Source: Ricordea florida
Lineage: Eukaryota > Cnidaria > Anthozoa > Corallimorpharia > Ricordeidae
Direction: 5' to 3'
Length of the DNA stretch: 64,000 bases
Assembly (NCBI GenBank): GCA_949710005.1
Contig: OX453279.1
Location: 15,282,256-15,346,255 of the forward strand
The notes under the pieces: generated by a model
The model's database searches: none
Told to the model about the DNA's origin: nothing
The model's input: the letters and a program-made list of their open reading frames with translations, nothing else
Part shown: positions 56,559 to 64,000 of the stretch, piece by piece
How positions within the stretch are numbered: position 1 is the first letter of the stretch
Layout of the letters: each line of letters begins with the position of its first letter
Program-made: the position numbers and the translations under genes

Positions 56559-59500
56559 TCTGTGGTTTTCAGACGTTTGTCAAACAAAGGAAGAACTCAT
56601 AATAGATTTGCTGATAGGATCGGATTACTTGTGGGAGTTTCAGAAAGGGAGAACGATACGGGGGGAGCCAGAAGAACCCGTAGCAGTAGAGACTGAGCTT
56701 GGATGGGTATTGTCGGGCCCCCTAAAAAGAATTGAGCTAGACAATATACAAGAAGTGTCAGTAAATGTCGTAGCACAGAACAGTGTAGCGATCGACGGAG
56801 ATAGTTTAGAGAGCACAGTTAGAAAGCTGTGGGATTTAGAGAGTTTAGGAATTAAAGCAAGCGATGAGGTACACGAATCGTTCGAGAGCGACATCAACTT
56901 CATTGAAGGTAGGTATTCGGTTAAGTTGCCTTGGAAACAAGGCCACGACACCCTTCCCAGTAATTATGCAAACAGTTTGTCGCGTGTGAAAAGCCAAATT
57001 AAACGATTAAGAAAGGAACCGGAAATACTTGAGGAGTATGATTCTATCATCAAAGAGCAATTAAGTTCGGGTGTTATCGAGATGGTGGCGGAATTGGAGG
57101 GGGCGGGCAAGGTTCATTATTTGCCTCATCAAGCTGTTGTTCGCAAGGACGCAGAGACTACAAAGTTAAGAATAGTTCATGATGCCTCTTCAAAAGAAAG
57201 TAAAAACGGAACTTCCCTGAACGATTGCTTACACACCGGACCATCGTTGAACCCCTTACTTTTTGATATACTTGTAAGGTTTAGGGAAAGTAGGGTCGCA
57301 CTTGTCGGTGACATCGAAAAAGCGTTTTTGAATGTATCAGTTGATGTAAACGATCGCGATTGTTTGAGGTTCCTGTGGGTGGATGACGTGCGTGACAGTA
57401 AATTGAGCGTTTCTGTGTATCGGTTTTGTCGAGTTGTTTTTGGTTTGAATGCGTCACCCTTCCTGCTAAATGGAACAATAAGGCACCACTTAGCAACATT
57501 CGCAGAAGTCGATCCTGAATTTGTTAGAAAAATGGTCGAGAGTTTTTACGTAGACGATCTGGTTTCGGGTGAGAGCACCTCCGACAAAGCGTACGAGCTG
57601 TATAGCAAGGCAAAGGCCAGAATGGCAAACGGAGGGTTCAACTTGCGAAAGTGGAAAACCAATTGCCCGCAGTTGAAAGAGAAAATCGGGTCGATTGAGA
57701 CGCCCAAAACAAAACAGGAAATGGTGAGAAGACTAAAAGACGAAGAAACGTATGCAAAGTCTAAGTTAGAATCCCAAGGGGGGACACAGGGAGAAAAGGT
57801 TCTGGGTGTTATGTGGAATTGTGAATCGGACACCTTCCACCTTAGTCTCGCACATATCGCAGAAAAGGCGAAAGTTCTAGAACCCACTAAACGTAACGTT
57901 TTGAGTTTGTTAGCTAGCTTGTTTGATCCTTTGGGGCTGATTAGCCCAGTGACGGTTAGCATGAAGATTCTGTTTCAGGAAATTTGTAGTAGCGGGCTTG
58001 ATTGGGACGAAACGTTGACAGGGGAAATTAAAGTGCGATTGTGCAAATGGGTCGAAGATTTGTTGCTAACGAGGGAAATTAAGGTTAGTAGGTGTCTGTA
58101 TGAGACGTGTGAGAGTGTGACAGAGTGTTATTTGCATGGGTTTGGAGACGCGAGTAAGAGAGCGTACTGTGCCATGGTTTACCTCGTGTACCGTACGGCT
58201 GCTGGTCAGGCCCATGTGAGCCTGGTTGCAAGTAAGACGAGAGTCGCTCCCTTGAAACAACTCTCCATTCCACGGTTGGAATTGATGTCAGCGAGAATAC
58301 TAGCACAACTAATGAACACGGTGCGTAACGCGTTACTGTCACAGGTAAAGGTAGGTGGCGTGAGATTTTGGATGGATAGCAAAACGGCGCTAAGCTGGAT
58401 CCAAAACAAGGGCGAATGGAAGCAGTTTGTACGGCACAGAGTAGACGAGATTCTCAGGCTGACAAACAAGGAGGAATGGGGGTATTGTTCGACTTTGGAG
58501 AACCCGGCAGATCTTGGTTCAAGAGGAGTGCTAGCTTCGCAACTGAAGGAGGACGAACTTTGGTGGCGTGGCCCGCGATGGTTGACAGGACAGAAAGAAG
58601 ATTGGCCAGTCACAAACGAGGACTTTCAAACTCCCGATACCACATCCGAAGAAAAGAAGAGCACATCAGTAATGTTGGTCGAAACGAAAGAAGAGACTGC
58701 AGTAGTGGTAAACGTGAAAGATTGCAGTAAGTTGCAAAGGTTAGTGTGTGTGACTGCTTGGGTGAGACGGTTCGTGAACAATTTAAAGGCGAGCTTGAAG
58801 CGAAATGAAATCATAAAACGGACAGGTAAGTTGGAAGTGGGGGAGCTAAAGGAGGCGGAGATCGAATTGATTAAGATGGTCCAAAACGAATTGAAGAAGC
58901 AAAGCAACTTCAAACAGCTGGTAAGTGACCTTGGCGTTGTAGAGCAAGGAGGGGTTTTAAGATGCATTGGTAGGCTTGTCAATACAGATTTAGGGTTCGA
59001 TGCTAGAAGACCCATCATTCTACCTAGAAAGAACCACTTGACTAAATTGATTATACGAGATTGTCATGAAAGGGTACACCACAATGGTGTAAGGGCCACA
59101 TTAGCCGAATTGCGATCAAAGTACTGGGTGCCAAGGGACAGACAAGAGGTGAAAGGGGTCCTGAGCAAGTGCGTTACTTGTAAGAAGCTTAAGGTAAGGC
59201 CGTACAGTTCCCCACCAACCGCCGCACTGCCAGAATTTAGAGTCGCGGAGGCCCCACCATTTTCGAAGGCAGGTGTAGACTTTGCAGGGCCCCTCTACGT
59301 CAAGGGTAAAACAGGAGAAATGGAGAAAGTTTACATTGCGTTGTTTTCGTGTTGCGTGACCAGAGCGGTTCACCTAGAATTAGTAGGAGATTTGACTGTC
59401 CCCGCTTTTAGACGTTGTTTGAGAAGGTTCACTGCGAAAAATGGAACGCCTGCGCTCATAGTATCTGACAACGCAAAAACATTTCAAGCAACCGAGAAAG

Positions 59501-60297
59501 CCTTAAACAGGTTATTCGACCACCCAGAAGTCCGAGCAGAATTGGAGTGTAAGAGGATAGAGTGGAAGTTTAATTTAGAGAGGGCACCCTGGTGGGGAGG
59601 GTTTTTTGAAAGAATGGTTGCAAGTGTGAAAGATTGCTTGAGAAAGACATTAGGAAATGCCAGGTTGTCTTATGAAGAGCTGTTAACAGTGCTCGCAGAG
59701 GTAGAATGCACGCTTAATGCGAGGCCGTTAACCTATGAATACAATGAAGTGGATGAGGAGGTGTTGACGCCTTCTCATTTGATCTATGGGCGAAGAATCA
59801 AATCACCCCCAGATGAGATTGTGGAACCAGACGATGTGGTAAGCGAGGGACAATGTTCCGCAAGGTTTAAATATCTCAGTACTCAGTTAACTCACTTTTG
59901 GAACCGTTGGCGTAGGGAATATCTCGCAAATTTGCGAGAATTTCATAGGTGTCAGGTACAAAACCAGAATAGAAAGATAGAAGTAGGAGACGTTGTCGTA
60001 GTGTACGACGAGGAAAAAAAGAGTGGGGAGTGGAAAGTTGGAGTGGTAGAGAGCCTCGTAAGGGGTAAGGACAGTGTAGTTAGAGGAGCTAACCTAAGGG
60101 TAGTTACAAAAGGGAAGCCAACAAACCTATCCAGGCCAGTGCAAAGGCTATACCCCTTGGAAATAAGGAGTAAGGGGGAGGGACTACCCCGAGCGGACAG
60201 TGTTGAGAGAAATGTAGGAAATCCCACAAGAACCATCCCTCGACGAAAAGCAGCGTTAGATTCGCGTTGGAAATCGCGCCTAATGCTTGACTCGTAG
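56551..60297 (+). CDS. BEL/Pao protease end, RT, RNase H and integrase
   Basis: 1248 codons with no ATG of its own at the junction. It starts with the end of the protease (LIGSDYLWEF). RT has GDIEKAFLNV near 249 and catalytic FYVDDLVSG near 331. RNase H has HGFGDASKRAY near 528 and WMDSKTALSWI near 606. The integrase zinc site H...HH...C..C lies at about 832-880, and the DDE core at VDFAGPL (907), SDNAKTF (971) and GFFERMV (1016). A basic C-terminal region follows. All catalytic residues I can check are present, so apart from the frame change and the truncated 3' LTR the element is well preserved. Confidence 0.93.
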   Translation: MRDLWFSDVCQTKEELIIDLLIGSDYLWEFQKGRTIRGEPEEPVAVETELGWVLSGPLKRIELDNIQEVSVNVVAQNSVAIDGDSLESTVRKLWDLESLGIKASDEVHESFESDINFIEGRYSVKLPWKQGHDTLPSNYANSLSRVKSQIKRLRKEPEILEEYDSIIKEQLSSGVIEMVAELEGAGKVHYLPHQAVVRKDAETTKLRIVHDASSKESKNGTSLNDCLHTGPSLNPLLFDILVRFRESRVALVGDIEKAFLNVSVDVNDRDCLRFLWVDDVRDSKLSVSVYRFCRVVFGLNASPFLLNGTIRHHLATFAEVDPEFVRKMVESFYVDDLVSGESTSDKAYELYSKAKARMANGGFNLRKWKTNCPQLKEKIGSIETPKTKQEMVRRLKDEETYAKSKLESQGGTQGEKVLGVMWNCESDTFHLSLAHIAEKAKVLEPTKRNVLSLLASLFDPLGLISPVTVSMKILFQEICSSGLDWDETLTGEIKVRLCKWVEDLLLTREIKVSRCLYETCESVTECYLHGFGDASKRAYCAMVYLVYRTAAGQAHVSLVASKTRVAPLKQLSIPRLELMSARILAQLMNTVRNALLSQVKVGGVRFWMDSKTALSWIQNKGEWKQFVRHRVDEILRLTNKEEWGYCSTLENPADLGSRGVLASQLKEDELWWRGPRWLTGQKEDWPVTNEDFQTPDTTSEEKKSTSVMLVETKEETAVVVNVKDCSKLQRLVCVTAWVRRFVNNLKASLKRNEIIKRTGKLEVGELKEAEIELIKMVQNELKKQSNFKQLVSDLGVVEQGGVLRCIGRLVNTDLGFDARRPIILPRKNHLTKLIIRDCHERVHHNGVRATLAELRSKYWVPRDRQEVKGVLSKCVTCKKLKVRPYSSPPTAALPEFRVAEAPPFSKAGVDFAGPLYVKGKTGEMEKVYIALFSCCVTRAVHLELVGDLTVPAFRRCLRRFTAKNGTPALIVSDNAKTFQATEKALNRLFDHPEVRAELECKRIEWKFNLERAPWWGGFFERMVASVKDCLRKTLGNARLSYEELLTVLAEVECTLNARPLTYEYNEVDEEVLTPSHLIYGRRIKSPPDEIVEPDDVVSEGQCSARFKYLSTQLTHFWNRWRREYLANLREFHRCQVQNQNRKIEVGDVVVVYDEEKKSGEWKVGVVESLVRGKDSVVRGANLRVVTKGKPTNLSRPVQRLYPLEIRSKGEGLPRADSVERNVGNPTRTIPRRKAALDSRWKSRLMLDS

Positions 60298-60317
60298 ACG
60301 AGTCAAGGAGGGGAGAG

Positions 60318-60425
60318 TGTTGTAACAGGATCTTAGTACAATGATGAGAAGAATTGCTTGTTTAACCTTAAGCACGTTTTAGTAAATTTGTTGGCTCGCG
60401 AACAGAAAATCTGCATTGGGCGTTA
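60318..60425 (+). repeat. Truncated 3' LTR of the second BEL element
   Basis: It matches the first 108 bp of the 5' LTR with one difference (CGCGAACAG for CGCGAGCAG) and stops after GGGCGTTA. Confidence 0.88.
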
Positions 60426-61156
60426 ATTAAGAGAGAAATACATCATGCAAACATCAGACGTGAGACCTCCCAAAGTCTCCCTGAATTCCAAAAGCAGGAA
60501 TACTCTCTCCTGATTATAGTCACTGATTGTAATGCTTCTCTTCTTTAGAATCCTATCTCTCCCGTTAGAGTAAAATAAATGCTAACTGATTTATATTGTA
60601 GCATCATCACCGAAGAAACATTTATGCATTTTTGCTGCAAATTGTGGATGACTTACAATGATCAGTAACACAGCTTTCCAGTATACTATGCTACGATCTA
60701 CGACCAAGGTCTGTTTGTGCATAGTCAGTGTAGAAAATTATCATAAAGAGTTTAAATTTCGTTGAATGCTGGTTTTACAAATACCGACATGCTAAAATTT
60801 TATAGATTGCTATCTCGTTTAAAAGAAATGAAGAGCTTATGAAAATAAATGATCACTGTTGGCTCCCAACGGTTCACCAAAAGTTCCAAGATGTGTATGA
60901 TGTATATCCTGCATCGTTTTCATACAAGTTTTGATGTATCGGAATTGCTGTACTGTACTCTGTCTGCTAGAGGATACAGCTTTGTTCTAGGGGAGTGTTA
61001 CCATTTAAATGTGTTTTACTCGAGCTGGTTGTTTCGAGAGCATTATTTTCCAACAGACGGCGGACTGAATGGACTCAGTTTGTTGTATGTTGGTGTTAGT
61101 AAAATGTCCTTTTAAACAGCTCGTTTGTTTCTATATTTGATTTTTTGCTTCTAAAG

Positions 61157-61506
61157 ATATCGAGCTTGTTCAGAGGAAACGAAGAGGACCATTACGAAAA
61201 AAGAAAGAACGTCCATTGTTCTCTACAAATCAAATCCAAACAATGGAAGAAGAGTTTACCAAGTGTCGATATGTTACTCAGAGCAGACGCTCAGAACTGG
61301 CGTTAGAGCTCAATATGACGGAGACACAGGTGAAAACTTGGTTTCAAAATCGAAGAACTAAGTGGAAAAAGGAAAAGAAAGATGACGGTGAAAAACCATC
61401 CCGAGAAAGACAAAGTAATTCATGTGACGACGCAATGTGGCAGACCTTGTGCGAAAGAAACATGAAGTGCTACAATCTTCAGCATCAAATGTTTAGAATG
61501 TGGTAA
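61157..61506 (+). CDS. NK-like homeobox gene, exon 2 with homeodomain
   Basis: It starts after the acceptor TTGCTTCTAAAG and ends at TAA (61504-61506). In the joined 220-residue protein the homeodomain is about residues 119-178: F126 (homeodomain 8), F138 (20), W166-F167-Q168-N169 (48-51), then RRTKWKK. Gln50 predicts TAAT-type sites, and the Thr at homeodomain position 47 is seen in Tlx, Hhex, Bsx and Bar relatives. A KRRG stretch lies before it, as in Hhex. The likely role is a nuclear DNA-binding repressor acting with Groucho through the EH1 motif of exon 1. Orthology among NK-like families cannot be settled by eye. Confidence 0.88.
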
Positions 61507-61954
61507 ATGTTGTTACCTTTTTGTGTTCGTTGAGGTTTGTAACTTATGAAGATATAAACTATGCATGTTCAAAGCTACAGATGTAAGTAAGGACAGCTAC
61601 ACAAGAACATGATCATAATCTCTTTCCATAGACAAAGACTGCATTAATCCAAAGCTGAGTTTTGCGAAACCGTGTTGTTTCTGGTTATATCAATATTCAG
61701 TTGGGTGGGTATTTGGGTTAACGTTTTAGCCTTATCACGCAGTCGTAAGGTTTAATATCCATTAAAAGAAAAGTAATGCAGTTTTTACTCATAGTCAGGT
61801 TACATGCTTTATTATTCAAGAAGCTTTAGCTGCAAACTAAAGCAAATCGCATCATATCATATTCATAAACATTGTACAGCAAGTTGTATTAATTTTGCTT
61901 TTACTCATTTTTTAAGACTTTAACTGCATCTTTAGCTTCGTGAATATTATTCAG

Positions 61955-63166
61955 TTCGGAAAGCAAATTTTCTTACAGACTATCAATGGAAGAGCTCAGG
62001 TAAGTACTACTCAAACGAAAAGTCGAACACTCTTGTAACTGACGACCAGAACTACTTATCGAAACGCGTCATATACCAAGCGCTACAAGAAGCAATTGAA
62101 GTTGGTTTGTACGTACTCTCTTCTTTAAGCATGAATCAAATTTACAAATCACTCTACTTTAAAAATACTTTTCACGTTTCCATTTTGTACCCAGTTCCAC
62201 GCACGGAGGCCTAGCAAGATCCTAGATATCTTTATTTACAAATACAATTATCACTGTGTGTCTTGTACCAATCCTCCCGGTTTGATGTGCTGATTTCAGT
62301 CGATCTCCAATCTAAAATAAGTTGTTTCTAATTATGCTGATCGCGGTAGTAATAGTTAGCCATCTTATTAGGTATCTAAAGCTAATCAATCTTTATCAAC
62401 CACTACAAATCGCCTACACTGGCAAGCGATTTCACAGCTACGAGACAACTGCCTACAACTCTTTTGTATCGGCGCTATCCAAATGGGTGTACTATCACTA
62501 TCTTTAATATTACTATTATTATTATTATTATTATTAATATTATTGTTTTTAATTATTAATTCTACTATTAGTATCTTTATTGTACACATTTTTGCACGTG
62601 TCTATAGGTGGCGACTGTAAGGTAACAAACGAATCTGTCACTTTCAATATTGCCACCACTAGGATGCAGCAAGAAAGAAAACCATACTTTTAAATGAAAA
62701 CCGCATGTTCTAGGTAAATTGCAAATTCCTTGTTAATTGGGTTTTTAATTGTTGACTTGAGAGCGCAGGGATTTTGTGCAGCGTTGTCCGTGTTGCAATC
62801 GGTTAGCATATCAGGCTGTTAAACGAAAGGTTGGTGGTTCGAGCCCACCCAAGGACGATGCCTTTTACTACTTATCGCAAAATGGATATATTGCACTCTT
62901 TTCTGTTCATGTGGCTAATCGTGACCTGAATCAGGGTTTCGCTTAGGCTTTGTATGTAATCTTTCAATCAAATTCTAGATTCCCTTTTCACTTTCATAGT
63001 TGTCTAGTTGACGAAACTTGCTGAGAAACGTTATGCATCAGTTTAGATGCATGGAGAAAAACGTTGAAATCGAACCGTACATTAACAATACCACTCTCAA
63101 TATCTTAAAGACCTATAAATACTTACATTCTATTTACTTAAAGATTTTAGTAAGCAAGTCTCATTT
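61955..63166 (+). repeat. Right-hand fragment of the tRNA-bearing 1.88-kb unit
   Basis: It starts TTCGGAAAGCAAATTTTC, the bases that would follow the break in unit 4 at 37072, and runs through the unit boundary (GATGCAGC at 62663) into the next unit, with the tRNA-Asn-like sequence. It ends where a LINE begins, before the tRNA-Arg. Confidence 0.9.
62786..62857 (+). pseudogene. tRNA-Asn(GTT)-like pseudogene, right-hand unit fragment
   Basis: This is a fifth copy, in the unit fragment at 61955-63166. One change (GCATATCAGG for GCATGTCAGG) precedes the already mismatched anticodon stem. The tRNA-Arg partner of this unit is missing because a LINE follows at 63167. Confidence 0.75.
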
Positions 63167-64000
63167 TTAACAAGCAAGATGGCGGCCGGTCGCATGTTTT
63201 TAAGCTGCGTATTTTAGTTTGTATTTCTGTCTTGTGTGGTTTATCTAATCTCTCAACGACACCTTTTCCATAACGTTAGTCACGTCTTTTTACATCATGG
63301 GCGAGGATATGCTCAGGGAGTTTTTCTTTCGCCAAGAAATGTCCATCTTTCATGGCTTCCTTGTGTGTTCCATGTCCGCCATATTGGATGCTTTGCTAAC
63401 AGTGCTGTTATCCTTCCACGAATTGTTCGTGGGAAATTTTTGAAAAGAAAAATATTGTACGTGGTAAACGGCTTAGCTTCCTTTAACCAAGAGTTGCTAA
63501 AAATTCAACTCAGTGGAGACGTTCACCCAGAACCTGGCCCAGAAACCGGTTCGGTTAACAAGACAAGCAACGAACGTTTATTCAGTCGCCGCAGAACACA
63601 TAATGGTATATCCTTCTTTTATGCTAATGCAAGAAGTATTGTTAATAAAGTGGATATGCTTCACTTGGAAGTTACTAATAAGGCTTATGATGTAGTCGTT
63701 TTGGTCTGGACACATCTGGACTCGTCAATAGCTGACGGCGAAATTTTTCCGGCTAACTATCTGGTCTTCAGGCGTGATCGAATGTGCAATGGCCGCCGTG
63801 GAGGAGGAGTTTTGATTGCAGTTCGCGACACCTTCAAATCTTCATGACATGTTGTCAGACTCTGAACTGATTTTTGTAGATATATCTTTTCCTAATGATC
63901 GTAAGATTACTGTAGGTACCTTCTACAGACCACCAAATGCAGACACCAAACCTCTATTGGATATGCAAGACGTTCTTCAAAATTCCACATATCAGGATTT
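63167..64000 (+). mobile_element. CR1/L2-like LINE, 5' part, cut by the window end
   Basis: The 5' region has AAGATGGCGGCC, common at LINE 5' ends, then a frame with a 2A-like peptide and an apurinic endonuclease domain. It is inserted in the tRNA-bearing unit. No reverse transcriptase is visible before the window ends. Confidence 0.8.
63236..63847 (+). pseudogene. LINE endonuclease frame, decayed
   Basis: About 200 codons. An N-terminal region is followed by LSGDVHPEPGP, which resembles the ribosome-skipping 2A peptide of other cnidarian LINEs (consensus D-x-E-x-N-P-G-P) but lacks the Glu and Asn. The endonuclease fold then begins: NARSIVNKVDML and GGGVLIAVRDTF. The usual TETWL segment with catalytic Glu reads VWTHL here. 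The frame breaks at 63845 and continues one phase over with FVDISFPNDRKITVGTFYRP. Inactive. Confidence 0.75.

Larger units (their letters stand above)
54329..60425 (+). mobile_element. BEL/Pao LTR retrotransposon with integrase, 3' LTR truncated
   Basis: The 5' LTR spans about 54329-54861. A tRNA-primer-like site TGGTCCTTCGAGCCGGA follows at 54867. Two frames encode gag-protease and protease-RT-RNase H-integrase. A polypurine tract (AAGGAGGGGAGAG) ends at 60317, followed by only the first 108 bp of a 3' LTR. The sequence then jumps to a 42-bp copy of the DNA that lies left of the 5' LTR. It lies in the same orientation as the homeobox gene. Confidence 0.93.
52047..61156 (+). other. 9.1-kb intron of the homeobox gene
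   Basis: Bounded by CAG|GTAACA and TTCTAAAG|A. It contains element F (52054-54201), a BEL/Pao element (54329-60425) and only about 0.9 kb of other DNA. Without these two insertions the intron would be under 1 kb. Confidence 0.8.

Noticed and set aside
60849..61098. An open frame just upstream of the homeodomain exon whose end at GTAAAA also matches its phase and has FDVSELL, faintly like EH1
   Set aside because: It would need a 58-bp intron, its donor is weak, and the exon at 51734-52046 has a far better EH1 motif, start context and donor. A frame match occurs by chance one time in three.

Overview
The window looks like nuclear DNA of a cnidarian, most likely a stony coral or close relative. 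The grounds are AT-rich intergenic DNA with canonical GT-AG introns, tRNA-derived SINEs of a type I associate with coral genomes, Helentron, BEL/Pao, Gypsy and CR1/L2-like elements, and an NK-like homeobox gene. Species assignment is inference. Most of the sequence is mobile DNA; host coding sequence is sparse.

Layout. (1) 1-2900: the last two exons of an unidentified plus-strand gene (46-263, 586-778), then a small two-exon minus-strand gene candidate (1828-2330). (2) 3083-4195: a 25-bp minisatellite with a SINE inside it. (3) 4404-9632: a 1.88-kb unit in direct tandem, each unit carrying a degenerate tRNA-Asn-like sequence and a tRNA-Arg(ACG) gene on the opposite strand. (4) 9633-35478: a nested stack of Helentron-type rolling-circle elements inserted in the third unit. 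Outer element A holds N (opposite orientation), B and C. C carries the Rep-helicase gene and is itself interrupted by D, a BEL/Pao retrotransposon and a hAT-like MITE. The MITE splits the Rep-helicase reading frame. (5) 35479-37072: the rest of unit 3 and most of unit 4. (6) 37073-61954: host-like DNA with a very young Gypsy element lacking reverse transcriptase (39516-43418), a SINE, a second Helentron-like family (48031-50045), and an NK-like homeobox gene. The exons of that gene (51734-52046 and 61157-61506) flank a 9.1-kb intron filled by a Helentron-derived element and a full BEL/Pao element. (7) 61955-63166: another piece of the tRNA-bearing unit, resuming at the point where unit 4 breaks off. 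(8) 63167-64000: the 5' part of a decayed LINE.

How it works together. The autonomous Helentron C is the likely source family for A, N, B, D and F, which share its ends and keep its arginine-rich first coding segment but lack Rep-helicase. The order of insertion can be read from which element is split and from uninterrupted sister copies elsewhere in the window. Only the homeobox gene, two of the four tRNA-Arg copies and perhaps the two genes at the left edge look like working host genes.
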